Source of the DNA: an uncultured bacterium
Lineage (GTDB): Bacteria; Sysuimicrobiota; Sysuimicrobiia; Sysuimicrobiales; Sysuimicrobiaceae
DNA: 64,000 nucleotides
Direction of reading: 5' to 3'
NCBI GenBank assembly: GCA_938028835.1
Contig: CALIMJ010000021.1
Coordinates: 1-64,000, forward strand
Both the position numbers and the translations under genes were made by a program. Below are positions 44,226-52,851 of the stretch, piece after piece (position 1 is the stretch's first letter; each line of letters begins with the position of its first letter). The notes beneath the pieces were generated by a model, which ran no database searches, was not told the DNA's origin, and was given only the letters and a program-made list of their open reading frames with translations.

Positions 44226-44699
44226 CTACCCTGTCCCCTGGCCCCGTTGGGCAGCGTCCTGGCGTTGCCGGTCCCGGAGATAGGCCAGCACGCGGTCTGC
44301 GTCGCGCAGGGGGTTCACGCGACGCCAGATGCGCTCCACCCGGCCGTGACGGTCGACGAGGACGGTGTCCCGGCTGAGGATGCCCAGGAACCGCCGGACC
44401 CCGTATGCCCGGGCGAGCACACCCGCCGGGTCCGGCACCATCGTGACGCCCGTGCGCTCGGCAAACGCACACTGTGCCGGAGCTGGGTCCGGACTTATGC
44501 CCACCACGGCGGCGCCGAGTGTTAGAAACTCCTCCTTCCGGGCCCCATACCTGCGCGCCTGTAGGGAGCAGCCGGGTGAGCCGGCCTTGGGGAAGAAGAA
44601 CAGGACCAGCCAGCCACGCTCAGCCAGCTCGGCCAGGTCGAGCCGGCCGCCGGAAGCGTCCTGCACCACCGGCAGGTAAGCCCGTCCGCCCTCCTCCAC
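44226..44699 (-). CDS. Peroxiredoxin, Bcp/PrxQ type
   Basis: This 157-residue protein has the AhpC/TSA thioredoxin-like fold: LAELAERGWLVLFFFPKAGSPGC with the peroxidatic cysteine at 44, then VVGISPDPAPAQCAFAERTGVTMVPDPAGVLARAYGV, typical of the BCP/PrxQ class that reduces peroxides. The usual resolving cysteine five residues after the peroxidatic one is absent, so it is probably a 1-Cys type, although another cysteine occurs in PAQCAF. It starts 9 bases after the photolyase stop and both are leftward, so they may form a stress operon. Confidence 0.87.
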   Translation of the reverse strand: MEEGGRAYLPVVQDASGGRLDLAELAERGWLVLFFFPKAGSPGCSLQARRYGARKEEFLTLGAAVVGISPDPAPAQCAFAERTGVTMVPDPAGVLARAYGVRRFLGILSRDTVLVDRHGRVERIWRRVNPLRDADRVLAYLRDRQRQDAAQRGQGTG

Positions 44700-44708
44700 G
44701 CTTCAAGG

Positions 44709-46076
44709 TTACCGGTTGCGCCTGTACCGCTCCAGAGCCCGCGCCCGGGAAGCCCGCAGGTCCACGACGGGAGCGGGGTAGTCGCGACCCACCCGACAGT
44801 GGCAGGCCACCTGGTCGTCCCGGGAGAGGGTCCACGGAGCGTGCACGTAGGGCGCGGGTACCCGCGACAGCTCCGGAACCCAGCGGCGTACGTAGCGGCC
44901 CTCGGGGTCGAACCGGCGGCCCTGGAGGACCGGGTTGAACACGCGGAAGTACGGCACCGCGTCCGCACCCGTTCCCGCCACCCACTGCCAGTTGCCGATG
45001 TTGGAAGCGGGGTCGCCGTCCACGAGCTGCCGCATGAAGTAGGCGGCACCCCACCGCCAGTCCACCAGGAGGTTCTTCACGAGGAAGGAAGCCGCGACCA
45101 TGCGGGCGCGGTTGTGAACCCAGCCCGTCTCGTTCAGCTGCCGCATGGCCGCGTCGACCACGGGGTAACCGGTGTGACCCTCGCACCATGCCTGGAACAG
45201 ACGCTCGTCGTTTTCCCACACCGGCTCGTGAGCCGCCGGCCGGAGGGGGCGGCTTCGGGTATGCGGGAAGTGCAGCAACAGGTGTGCGAAAAACTCCCGC
45301 CACAGCAGTTCGTCCCGCCACCGCTGCGCTCCCCGCCGGGATCCCGGGTCGGGCGCCGCGTCGGCAGCCTCCCGGGCCACCCAGAGGGCCGTCCGGGAAG
45401 AGAGGACGCCGAACCTCAGGTAGGCGGAAAGCTGCGAGGTGGCCTCCAGGTCCAGCCGGTCCCGATCCAGGTGGTACCGGAAGATGGCATGGGCTGCAAA
45501 CTCCCTCAGCCTTTGCCGGGCCACCGCTTCGGCGTCCCGGTCGGCTAGCGGGCTGTCGGGTAGGGGCTCCGACGGCAGTCCATGGGGTCTGAGGCGGCCC
45601 GGAGGGGGAAGAGGCGGCTCGTGTGCGGCTCGTGCGAGGAGCTGCTGCCGATAGCGCGTGTACACGGTGTAGGGCCGGCCGTCCCCGGTGTGCACCGCGT
45701 CCGGCGGGAAGGCGGTGGGCCAGCCCACCAACTCCAGCCGCACGCATCGCGCCACCTCAGCCTCCAGGCGTCGGGCGAGAGGTGACACGTCAGCGTGCGC
45801 GTACACGGCGCAGGCGCCGGAGGTCTGGACCAGGGCGCGCAGGACCTCCGGAGGGCGGCCCCGCCGAAGTACCAGGAAGCTGCCGAGTTCGCGGAGGGAG
45901 CGGTCGAGGGCCCGCAGGTAGGCCACAAGCAGGTCGGTGCGCCGCCGGCTCACCGACGTCAGGGCAGGGTCCAGCACGAAGACGGGGATCACGGTGCCGG
46001 CCCGCAGGGCTGCGTTCAGGGCGGGGTTGTCGTGAAGGCGTAGATCCCTTCGGACCCACCAGATGGCTACGGACAT
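44709..46076 (-). CDS. phr: Deoxyribodipyrimidine photolyase, class I
   Basis: Photolyase repairs cyclobutane pyrimidine dimers using blue light and FAD. The 455-residue product has the antenna-binding N-terminal domain starting AIWWVRRDLRLHDNPAL, a linker, and the FAD domain with SAYLRFGVLSSRTALW, WRDELLWREFFAHLL, GHTGYPVVDAAMRQLNETGWVHNRARM, SFLVKNLLVDWRWGAAYF and GNWQWVAGTGADAVPYFRVFNP. All are diagnostic for the class I CPD branch. The ATG at 46076 gives the canonical N-terminus. Confidence 0.95.
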   Translation of the reverse strand: MSVAIWWVRRDLRLHDNPALNAALRAGTVIPVFVLDPALTSVSRRRTDLLVAYLRALDRSLRELGSFLVLRRGRPPEVLRALVQTSGACAVYAHADVSPLARRLEAEVARCVRLELVGWPTAFPPDAVHTGDGRPYTVYTRYRQQLLARAAHEPPLPPPGRLRPHGLPSEPLPDSPLADRDAEAVARQRLREFAAHAIFRYHLDRDRLDLEATSQLSAYLRFGVLSSRTALWVAREAADAAPDPGSRRGAQRWRDELLWREFFAHLLLHFPHTRSRPLRPAAHEPVWENDERLFQAWCEGHTGYPVVDAAMRQLNETGWVHNRARMVAASFLVKNLLVDWRWGAAYFMRQLVDGDPASNIGNWQWVAGTGADAVPYFRVFNPVLQGRRFDPEGRYVRRWVPELSRVPAPYVHAPWTLSRDDQVACHCRVGRDYPAPVVDLRASRARALERYRRNR

Positions 46077-46125
46077 GTCGGTTCCAGGAACGCCGCTACG
46101 GGGTACGAGGGGCAGGGCCCGCGGG

Positions 46126-47385
46126 TCAGGTACGCACCTGCCCGTCCCCCAGGGCCACGAACTTGGTGGTGGTGAGCTCGCGGACGCCCATGGGGCCGTA
46201 CGCGTGCAGCTTGCTGGTGCTGATCCCGATCTCCGCACCCAGTCCGAGCTGGAACCCATCGTTGAACCGGGTGCTGGCGTTCACCAGGACCAGGGAGGCG
46301 TCCACCTCCCGCAGGAAACGCAGCGCGCGGGCGTGGTCCCGGGTGACGATGGCCTCCGTGTGGTTGGACCCGTACCGGGCGATGTGGGCCAGCGCTTCGT
46401 CCATGGAGTCCACCACCTTGACCGCCAGGACCAGGTCCAGGTACTCGGCCTCCCAGTCCGCCTCGGTGGCGGGCCTGATGTGGGGCAGGTGCTCGCGGGT
46501 GCGGGCGCACCCGCGCAGTTCCACGCGGGCCTCCGCCATGGCCCGGGCCAGCAGGGGCAGGAGATCGGGGGCGACCGTTTGGTGGACCAGCACCTTCTCC
46601 AGCGCGTTGCAGGTGGCCGGGCGCTGCGCCTTGGCGTTCACCGCGATGCGGACCGCCATCTCCAGGTCCGCGCCCTCGTCCACGTACAGGTGGTTGACGC
46701 CCCTCGCATGGGCCAGAACGGGCATCCGCGCGTGCTCCTGCACGAAGCGGATGAGCTCCTCCCCGCCCCGCGGGATGAGAACGTCCAGGTAGCCGACGAG
46801 CCGGCACATCTCCACCACCGCCTGGCGGTCCGTGTGGGGGACCAGTTGCACCGCGTCCTCCGGAAGGCCGGTTTGCTTCAGCGACCGGCGGAACAGTTCC
46901 ACCAGGGTCCGGTTGCTGCGCAGGGCCTCCTTCCCGCCCCGCAGGAGGATGGCGTTGCCGGCTTTCACCGCCAGGCTGCTGGCTTCCACGGTGGCACCGG
47001 GCCGTGCCTCGTACACCATCCCGATGACGCCCAGGGGGACCCGCATCCGGCCTACCCGCAGGCCGTTGGGCCGGACGGACAGGGACTCGATCTCGCCCAC
47101 CGGGTCCGGCATGTGGGCCACCTGCCGCAGACCCTCCACCAGGTCGTCGCGGGTCCGCTCGTCCAGCCGCAGCCGGTCCAGCTTCGCCCGGGACAGCCCC
47201 GCCGCCGCGGCCTCCTCCAGGTCCGCGCGGTTGGCTTCGGCCACCTCCGACCAGGAGTCCGTCAGGGCCTGCGCCAGCCGTAGGAGCGCGTCCCGTTTGG
47301 GCGCCGGAGGTGCCGACGCCATGGCTCGGGCCGCCTGCCGGGCGCGGGTTGCCATCTCGCGGATCTGGCTCGCCACGTCGATCAT
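46126..47385 (-). CDS. proA: Gamma-glutamyl phosphate reductase
   Basis: ProA reduces gamma-glutamyl phosphate to glutamate semialdehyde with NADPH for proline synthesis. The 419-residue aldehyde-dehydrogenase-family protein contains VPLGVIGMVYEARPGATVEASSLAVKAGNAILLRGGKEA, IPRGGEELI, NAKAQRPATCNALEKVLVH with the catalytic cysteine, and NASTRFNDGFQLGLGAEIGIST with the closing GPMGVRELTT. The ATG overlaps the proB stop as ATGA, so the genes are co-translated. Confidence 0.96.
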   Translation of the reverse strand: MIDVASQIREMATRARQAARAMASAPPAPKRDALLRLAQALTDSWSEVAEANRADLEEAAAAGLSRAKLDRLRLDERTRDDLVEGLRQVAHMPDPVGEIESLSVRPNGLRVGRMRVPLGVIGMVYEARPGATVEASSLAVKAGNAILLRGGKEALRSNRTLVELFRRSLKQTGLPEDAVQLVPHTDRQAVVEMCRLVGYLDVLIPRGGEELIRFVQEHARMPVLAHARGVNHLYVDEGADLEMAVRIAVNAKAQRPATCNALEKVLVHQTVAPDLLPLLARAMAEARVELRGCARTREHLPHIRPATEADWEAEYLDLVLAVKVVDSMDEALAHIARYGSNHTEAIVTRDHARALRFLREVDASLVLVNASTRFNDGFQLGLGAEIGISTSKLHAYGPMGVRELTTTKFVALGDGQVRT

Positions 47386-48566
47386 ACCGACCCCCGTACC
47401 GCGTGCTCTTCCGCCTCCAGTTCGCTGGCTAAGGCGAAGTGGTCCCGGTGGATGACCTCGTCGGAGTGCTTGTACCCCAGGCGCGATTCGATGTCGCGGG
47501 TGTGCAGTCCCTTGATGAGGTCGATCTCCGCCGCGCTGTAGTTCACCAGCCCCACGCCCACCAGCCGGCCGTCGGGGTCCAGGCAGCGGACGGGGTCTCC
47601 CACCCCGAACTGTCCCCGGACCCCGCGGACGCCCGCGGGCAGGAGAGAGGCCCCGGTCTCCCGCAGCGCTCGCGCGGCCCCGTGGTCTAACAGCAGCTCT
47701 CCCGCGGACTTGGGGAGCTGGTACAGCCACAGCTTGCGGCCCCCGTACCGACGACCGCCACCCCAGAACAGCGTGCCGACAGGCTCGCCCGCCAGCGCGG
47801 CGCGGATGGCCCCCGCCCGCCGTCCGGGCAGCAGAAGTAGCGGCATCCCCGCGGCGAGGGCCTTTTCCGCGGCCAGCAGCTTGCTGCGCATCCCGCCGCT
47901 GCCGACCTCGTTGGGGGCCTCTCCGGCGGACTCCATCAGGGTCCGGTCGACCCGCTCCACCCACAGGATGGGGCGGGCCTGCGGGTGGGTGCGCGGGTCC
48001 CGCTCGAACAACGCCTCCACGTCCGACAGCAGCACCAGCAGGTCCGCGCCCACGAGGGTCGCGATGAGGACGGACAGCCGGTCGTTGTCGCCGAACTGGA
48101 CCTCCTCCACCACCACGGTGTCGTTCTCGTTCACCACGGGCACCACGCCCCACCTCAACAGCGTCTGCAGGGTGTGGCGGGCGTGCAGGAAACGGGAGCG
48201 GTCCGCCAGGTCTGGGGCGGTGAGGAGCACCTGGGCCACCGAGACCCCGTGGCGCCGGAAGGCCTGCTCCCACGCGCGCACCAGCAGGGGCTGGCCCACC
48301 GCGGCCGCCGCCTGCTTGGCGGGGATGGTGGTGGGCCGGTCCGGGAGCCCCAGGTGGGCCACCCCGGCGGCCACCGCTCCGGAGGAGACCACCACCACCT
48401 CGCGTCCCTCGGCCCGCAGGTCCGCCAGCTCGTCCGCCAGCCGGTCCAGCACGGGCTGGTCCAGGCCGTGCGGGCCCGCGAGGACCGCGCTGCCCACCTT
48501 GACCACCAGGCGTCGGTGGGTCTGCGGGTCCGCGAACGACGGCCGCTGGCGCGCCGCGTGCGTCAT
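47382..48566 (-). CDS. proB: Glutamate 5-kinase
   Basis: ProB phosphorylates glutamate to start proline synthesis and is usually feedback-inhibited by proline. An amino-acid kinase domain (LVVKVGSAVLAG, VVVVSSGAVAAGVAHLG, VPVVNENDTVVVEE, FGDNDRLSVLIATLVGADLLVLLSDV, GSGGMRSKLLAA) is followed by a C-terminal PUA domain from about residue 275 (HGAARALRETGASLLPAGV). I prefer the Met at 48566 (MTHAARQR). An ATG at 48575 would add three residues. No ribosome-binding site lies upstream of either, and a TATCAT at 48574-48579 could make this a leaderless message. Confidence 0.94.
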   Translation of the reverse strand: MTHAARQRPSFADPQTHRRLVVKVGSAVLAGPHGLDQPVLDRLADELADLRAEGREVVVVSSGAVAAGVAHLGLPDRPTTIPAKQAAAAVGQPLLVRAWEQAFRRHGVSVAQVLLTAPDLADRSRFLHARHTLQTLLRWGVVPVVNENDTVVVEEVQFGDNDRLSVLIATLVGADLLVLLSDVEALFERDPRTHPQARPILWVERVDRTLMESAGEAPNEVGSGGMRSKLLAAEKALAAGMPLLLLPGRRAGAIRAALAGEPVGTLFWGGGRRYGGRKLWLYQLPKSAGELLLDHGAARALRETGASLLPAGVRGVRGQFGVGDPVRCLDPDGRLVGVGLVNYSAAEIDLIKGLHTRDIESRLGYKHSDEVIHRDHFALASELEAEEHAVRGSV

Positions 48567-48607
48567 ACTTAGCATGATACGGCGGTGACGGGCCTCCGGA
48601 CGACCGA

Positions 48608-48624
48608 GGAGCGCTCCGCGGAGC
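48608..48624. promoter_or_regulatory. Overlapping palindromes in the divergent proB/ligase spacer
   Basis: Two perfect palindromes overlap here: GGAGCGCTCC (48608-48617) and GCTCCGCGGAGC (48613-48624). They lie in the 99-base spacer between leftward proB and the rightward small gene/ligase pair. They could be a repressor site or alternative RNA hairpins. GC-rich palindromes can arise by chance in this composition. Confidence 0.35.
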
Positions 48625-48665
48625 CGTCGAAGCCCAGGGTGGAGTCGGGTCCGAGGAGGTCACCC

Positions 48666-48866
48666 ATGGAAAGGGAACCGGTGTTCGCAGACCCCGACGA
48701 GGAACGTCGGTACCTGGAGCAGGTCAAGCAGGAGCTGGACGCGGCGCGGACCAAGGAGGAGGTGGTGGAGGTGTGGCGCCGCCACTACCTCAAGATCGGC
48801 CACCGCAAGCTGGGCCGGCTGCTGCTGGGGCGTCCCGTGGCGGAGCTTCTGCGATCCAGGGAGTAG
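48666..48866 (+). CDS. Small protein upstream of DNA ligase, unknown
   Basis: I do not recognise this 66-residue protein. It is highly charged and helical: ADPDEERRYLEQVKQELDAARTKEEVVEVWRRHYLKIGHRKLGRLLLG, ending in RSRE. A GGAGG ribosome-binding site precedes the ATG, and the DNA ligase gene starts 10 bases after its stop. Strong initiation signals and close coupling make a real gene likely. It may be an accessory or clamp-linking factor for the ligase, but that is conjecture from position only. Confidence 0.68.
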   Translation: MEREPVFADPDEERRYLEQVKQELDAARTKEEVVEVWRRHYLKIGHRKLGRLLLGRPVAELLRSRE

Positions 48867-48876
48867 GGCCGGTCCG

Positions 48877-50646
48877 ATGCAGTACACGCGCCTGGCGCAG
48901 GCGTACCAGCGGCTCGAAGAGACCTCCGCCCGCCTGAAGCTCATCGAGGTCCTGGCGGAGCTGTTCGGGGAGACGCCGAAGCCGCTGCTGCGGAAGGTGG
49001 TGTACCTGTGCCAGGGCAAGATCGCGCCGGACTTCGCGGGGGTGGAGATCGGGCTCGCGGAGAAGCTGGCCGCTCGGTCGGTGGCGGAGGCTGCGGGCGC
49101 CGCGGAGGACCGGGTGCAGTCGCTGCTCCGGCGGCGGGGCGACCTGGGCACGGTGGCAGAGGAGCTGCTGGCCGAGCGGGGGACCCGTCGGTCCCACCTC
49201 ACCGTGCAGGAGGTGTTCGACCACCTGGAGGCCATCGCCCAGGCATCCGGGAAGGGAGCCCAGACCCAGAAGATCTCCTCCCTGGCCGACCTGCTGCGCC
49301 GCGCCACGCCGCTGGAGGCTCGCTACCTGGTGCGCACGGTCACGGGCAAGTTGCGGTTGGGCGTCGGGGACGCTTCCATCCTGGACGCGCTGGCGGAGGT
49401 GTACGCGGGAGGACGGGCCAACCGGGCGCCCTTGGAGCGGGCGTACAACATCTGCTCGGACCTGGGCCTGGTGGCGGAGACCCTGGTGCGGGGCGGAGTA
49501 GCGGCGGTGGAGGGCATGGAGGTCCGGCCCGGCCACCCGGTGCGGCCCATGCTGGCCCAGCGGCTGGCCACCAGCGAGGAGATCCTGGCAAAGCTGGGCG
49601 GGGTGTGCGCCGCGGAGTACAAGTACGACGGCGAGCGGGTGCAGGCCCACCGCCTGGATGGGAAGGTGGTGCTGTTCTCGCGGCGCCTGGAGAACATCAC
49701 GGAGCAGTTCCCGGACGCGGTGGAGTTGCTGCAGCACGGGCTGCGGCCCAAGCGGGCCATCCTGGAAGCGGAGATCGTGGCCGTGGACCCTGAGTCCGGC
49801 GAGCTGCGGCCGTTCCAGGAGCTCATGCAGCGGCGCCGGAAGTACGGGATCGAGGAGGCGGCCCGGCGCATTCCCGTGGGCCTGTTCTGTTTCGACCTCC
49901 TGTACGGCGAGGGGGGCGACCTGACCCGCCGGCCGTACCTGGACCGGCGGCGGGCCCTGGAGCGGGCCGTCAGGACCGGGGACCGGCTGCAGCTGGCCAC
50001 CTGGAAGTTGGTGCGCAGTGTGGAGGAGCTGGACGCGTTCTTCGAGCAGGCCGTGGCGGACGGCTGTGAGGGGGTGCTGTGCAAGTCGGTGGCCGAGGAC
50101 GCCGTCTACCAGGCCGGCGCACGTGGCTGGCTGTGGATCAAGCACAAGAGGGAGTACCGCACGGAGCTCCAGGACACCCTGGACCTGGTGGTGGTGGGGG
50201 CCTTCTACGGCCGCGGCCGCCGCAGCGGGACGTACGGAGCCCTGTTGGTGGCGGCCTACGACCCGTCCGAGGACACCTTCCGGACCTTCTGCAAGGTGGG
50301 CAGCGGGTTTTCGGACGAGGACCTGGCGCACCTGCCGCATCGGCTGCGCCCCTACCAGGTGGACCACAGGCCGCCGAGGGTGGACTCCAAGCTGGAGCCG
50401 GACGTGTGGTTCCACCCGGCGGTGGTGCTGGAGGTGGTGGGAGCGGAGATCACCCTGTCGCCCACCCACACGGTGGCGTGGGGCCGCCTGAAGGAGGGCG
50501 CCGGGCTGGCGCTGCGGTTCCCCCGGTTCACCGGGCGGTACCGGGATGACAAGCGGCCTGAGGACGCCACCACGGTGGAGGAGATTTGGGAGCTGTACCA
50601 GCGGGCCCGCCACCGGGCGGTCCGGGTGGGAGAGAGGGAAGGCTAG
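48877..50646 (+). CDS. lig: ATP-dependent DNA ligase, archaeal type
   Basis: This 589-residue ligase joins nicked DNA using ATP. Order of domains: an N-terminal helical DNA-binding domain (1 to about 215), an adenylation domain with the nucleotidyl lysine K249 in EYKYDGERVQ, and an OB-fold domain. Other motifs are RRLENIT (Ia), ILEAEIVAVD (III), VGLFCFDLLY (IIIa), EGVLCKS (IV) and WLWIKHKREY (V). The full three-domain layout is that of archaeal replicative ligases and is longer than LigD- or phage-type enzymes. An NAD-dependent LigA is not visible in the window, so whether this supplements LigA is unknown. Confidence 0.94.
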   Translation: MQYTRLAQAYQRLEETSARLKLIEVLAELFGETPKPLLRKVVYLCQGKIAPDFAGVEIGLAEKLAARSVAEAAGAAEDRVQSLLRRRGDLGTVAEELLAERGTRRSHLTVQEVFDHLEAIAQASGKGAQTQKISSLADLLRRATPLEARYLVRTVTGKLRLGVGDASILDALAEVYAGGRANRAPLERAYNICSDLGLVAETLVRGGVAAVEGMEVRPGHPVRPMLAQRLATSEEILAKLGGVCAAEYKYDGERVQAHRLDGKVVLFSRRLENITEQFPDAVELLQHGLRPKRAILEAEIVAVDPESGELRPFQELMQRRRKYGIEEAARRIPVGLFCFDLLYGEGGDLTRRPYLDRRRALERAVRTGDRLQLATWKLVRSVEELDAFFEQAVADGCEGVLCKSVAEDAVYQAGARGWLWIKHKREYRTELQDTLDLVVVGAFYGRGRRSGTYGALLVAAYDPSEDTFRTFCKVGSGFSDEDLAHLPHRLRPYQVDHRPPRVDSKLEPDVWFHPAVVLEVVGAEITLSPTHTVAWGRLKEGAGLALRFPRFTGRYRDDKRPEDATTVEEIWELYQRARHRAVRVGEREG

Positions 50647-51035
50647 CGGACCACCACGATGACGCGGCGGTCTCGGGGCCCGTCGAACTCCGCCAGCATC
50701 ACCGCTTGCCACCGGCCCAGGGCCAGCCGCCCCTGGTGGACCGGGATCACCTGGCCAGGGCCGGTGAGGGCCGCCTTCAGGTGTGCGCTGGCGTTGTTGT
50801 CCACGCGGTCGTGCCGCCACACCCCGTCCGGGAACAGCTTGGCGAGCGCGTCCAGCAGGTCCTCGCACACCTGCGGGTCGGCGTTCTCGTTCACCACGAC
50901 ACCCGCGGTGGCGTGGGGCACGTACACGCAGCAGATCCCCTCCTGGGCTCCAGAAGCGCGCACCGCTTGCTCCACCCGGTCGGTGATGTCCACCAGTTCG
51001 CGCTTCCGGCGGGTGCGGACCGTGAACTCCATCAT
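50643..51035 (-). CDS. YjbQ/UPF0047 family protein
   Basis: This 130-residue protein matches the YjbQ (UPF0047) family, reported to have secondary thiamine-phosphate synthase activity in E. coli, though its real role is unclear. Family motifs are VDITDRVEQAVRASG, GICCVYVPHATAGVVVNENADPQV, FPDGVWRHDRVDNNASAHLKAAL, the GLMGPSQVIPV-like TGPGQVIPVHQGRLALGRWQAVMLAEFDGPRDRRV. GGGAGG lies upstream of the ATG pair. Its stop overlaps the ligase stop by 4 bases on the opposite strand. Confidence 0.9.
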   Translation of the reverse strand: MMEFTVRTRRKRELVDITDRVEQAVRASGAQEGICCVYVPHATAGVVVNENADPQVCEDLLDALAKLFPDGVWRHDRVDNNASAHLKAALTGPGQVIPVHQGRLALGRWQAVMLAEFDGPRDRRVIVVVR

Positions 51036-51082
51036 GGCCTCTGACCTCCCTCCCCCAGGGTAGCGCGGAGGGCGAAAGCGCG

Positions 51083-51787
51083 GTGGGGGACCTGGCACGG
51101 CGTGCGTGGGCGGTGACCGGCTACGCGGTGGCCATGGGGTATGCGGAGGCCGCGGTGGTGGCGTACCTGCGCCGGCTGTACGGGGTCAGCGACCTCCTGC
51201 GGGACGTACCCACGAAGCCGGATCCCCTGGGGTGGGTCGAGCTGGGCCGGGAGGCGGCGACCTTGGTGATGCTGTTCGCCGTGGGGCAAGCCGCGGGGCG
51301 GAGCCGGCCCGCCCGCTGGGGAGCGTTCCTCTACGCGTGGGGGCTGTGGGACGTGGCGTACTACGTGTGGTTGCACCTTCTGGTGGGGTTCCCGCGGTCC
51401 CTGACGGACTGGGATCTCCTGTTCCTGATCCCCCTGCCGTGGTGGGCGCCCGTGTGGGCCCCGGTTCTGGCAGCGATTTTGCTCGCGGCGTTCGGTGCCG
51501 CCGTGGCGGTTCGCGGCGAGGCGGGGGCTGCCGTGCGGGTGGACCCGCTCAGCGTGGTCCTGGCGTGTGCGGGATCCGCTGCGGCCCTGGGGGCGGTGAT
51601 GGCTCCGGCCCTGAGCCGGCTGGGGGACGGATGGCAGGCGGCGGTGGCCGCACGGCCACAGAGTTTCCCGTGGCTCCTGTACCTGGCGGGCTGGGCCGGG
51701 GTGGCGTTGGCGGCGTGGAGGGTGGCCTCCGGGCGGGCACGCAGAGCCGATCCCTTGCGGATCGCACCCGGGCGCGGGACGCTATAG
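51083..51787 (+). CDS. Integral membrane protein, unknown function
   Basis: This 234-residue protein has five to six hydrophobic spans (roughly 9-30, 55-70, 82-102, 113-140, 152-176 and 195-214) and a basic tail rich in arginine. I do not recognise a family. The start GTG at 51083 is weakly supported; an ATG about 18 codons in (before GYAEAAVVAYL) is an alternative. It is followed after 22 bases by two genes for secreted proteins, and may belong with them. Confidence 0.6.
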   Translation: MGDLARRAWAVTGYAVAMGYAEAAVVAYLRRLYGVSDLLRDVPTKPDPLGWVELGREAATLVMLFAVGQAAGRSRPARWGAFLYAWGLWDVAYYVWLHLLVGFPRSLTDWDLLFLIPLPWWAPVWAPVLAAILLAAFGAAVAVRGEAGAAVRVDPLSVVLACAGSAAALGAVMAPALSRLGDGWQAAVAARPQSFPWLLYLAGWAGVALAAWRVASGRARRADPLRIAPGRGTL

Positions 51788-51809
51788 GCAAGCAAGGAGG
51801 AGGGGTGGT

Positions 51810-52367
51810 ATGGCTCGGGTGAGTTGGGTGGCGTTGGCGCTGGCGGTGGCGCTGGCAGGACCCCTTGCGGCGCAGACGGGGCTCGGCGAGATTGTGCCCG
51901 GCGAGGCCATCGGCGCAGCCCGGATCGGCATGGCGATGGAGGAGGCAGCACAGGTGGCGGCAGGGTTCGGCCAGACCCGGGACCAGGCCCGGGACGCGGG
52001 CCGCGAGGTGTGCAACGTGGACGACGGGGTGGGGATCTGCGCGTACGACTACTACTTCTACGAGGACGAGCGGGAGCCGACCAAGACCCCCGGCCTGGTG
52101 ATCGCGGTGGTCACCGACGACCCGCGGTTCCGGCTGAAGGGCGGTGTGGGCGTGGGCAGCACGCTGCTGGAGTTCCTGGGCGCGTACGGAGCCAACCCCG
52201 AGTGGCTGGGCGGTGGCTACCTGGAGTGGACCAGCAAGGGTCTTCTGGTGGGACTGCGCCGGGGCTCGCGGGGTGCTGAGGTCGCCATCGTGGGGGTGTT
52301 CAAGCCCCGCCCCTCCGGCACCCGCGCGGAGGGGAGAACCCTGCGCCGCCGCGCCGCGTACCTCTAG
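51810..52367 (+). CDS. Secreted protein, unknown function
   Basis: This 185-residue protein has a clear signal peptide (MARVSWVALALAVALAGPLAAQ; cleavage likely after LAA). The mature part includes GEAIGAARIGMAMEEAAQVAAGFG, which resembles domains in which a start-stop helix pair precedes a beta unit, then a cysteine-containing VCNVDDGVGICAYDYYFY. No family is recognised. AAGGAGGAGGGG precedes the ATG. The following gene also encodes a secreted protein, 35 bases on. Confidence 0.65.
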   Translation: MARVSWVALALAVALAGPLAAQTGLGEIVPGEAIGAARIGMAMEEAAQVAAGFGQTRDQARDAGREVCNVDDGVGICAYDYYFYEDEREPTKTPGLVIAVVTDDPRFRLKGGVGVGSTLLEFLGAYGANPEWLGGGYLEWTSKGLLVGLRRGSRGAEVAIVGVFKPRPSGTRAEGRTLRRRAAYL

Positions 52368-52402
52368 GCAGAACTAGCTCCGCACCAGACGGGAGGGAGC
52401 CC

Positions 52403-52846
52403 ATGCGGCGGGTTCGGGTGGCAGTTCTAACCCTGGCGGCGCTGGTGGCGCTGGCCGGGGCTGCTCACGCGCAGGACATCTTGCAGCTGGTGAAGGTGTT
52501 CGGGATCGGCTACGCGGTACGCACCTTCGGGCCGCAGATCAACGACTTCATCAACTCCCTGCTGCTGTCCCGGGACGCCGCGACCCGGCAGACCACCAAG
52601 GTGGTGCCCATCCTCAGCGTCTCCATCGGGCTCAGCGCACCGGGCCGGGCGGCCATCGGGGCCGCCCAGGTGGCGGGGCCCAGGGCCGCCGTCCAGCGGG
52701 TGGAGGCCGTGGCGGCCCTGGACGCCAACTACCAGGGGGTGTTCCAAATCCGTGCCCTCATCCCCGTGGACAGCCTGGAGCCGTGGAAGCGGCTGCGGAG
52801 GGTGGTGGGGGTCGGGGTCTCAGCCATCATCGACCTGAAGATCTGA
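52403..52846 (+). CDS. Secreted protein, unknown function
   Basis: This 147-residue protein begins with a signal peptide ending in AHA-QD (about residue 23). The mature part starts with ILQLVKVFGIGYAVRTFGPQINDFINSLL, followed by VVPILSVSIGLSAPGRAAIGAAQVAGP, and ends in a strand-rich FQIRALIPVDSLEPWKRLRRVVGVGVSAIIDLKI. The family is unknown to me. GGGAGG precedes the ATG. It converges on the cupredoxin gene with only 5 bases between stops. Confidence 0.65.
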   Translation: MRRVRVAVLTLAALVALAGAAHAQDILQLVKVFGIGYAVRTFGPQINDFINSLLLSRDAATRQTTKVVPILSVSIGLSAPGRAAIGAAQVAGPRAAVQRVEAVAALDANYQGVFQIRALIPVDSLEPWKRLRRVVGVGVSAIIDLKI

Positions 52847-52851
52847 CCCCC

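Noticed and set aside
47386-48663. Long upstream extension of the proA frame
   Set aside because: It reads through proB in another frame with Gly/Pro/Arg-rich composition; the ATG at 47385 gives the normal ProA N-terminus.
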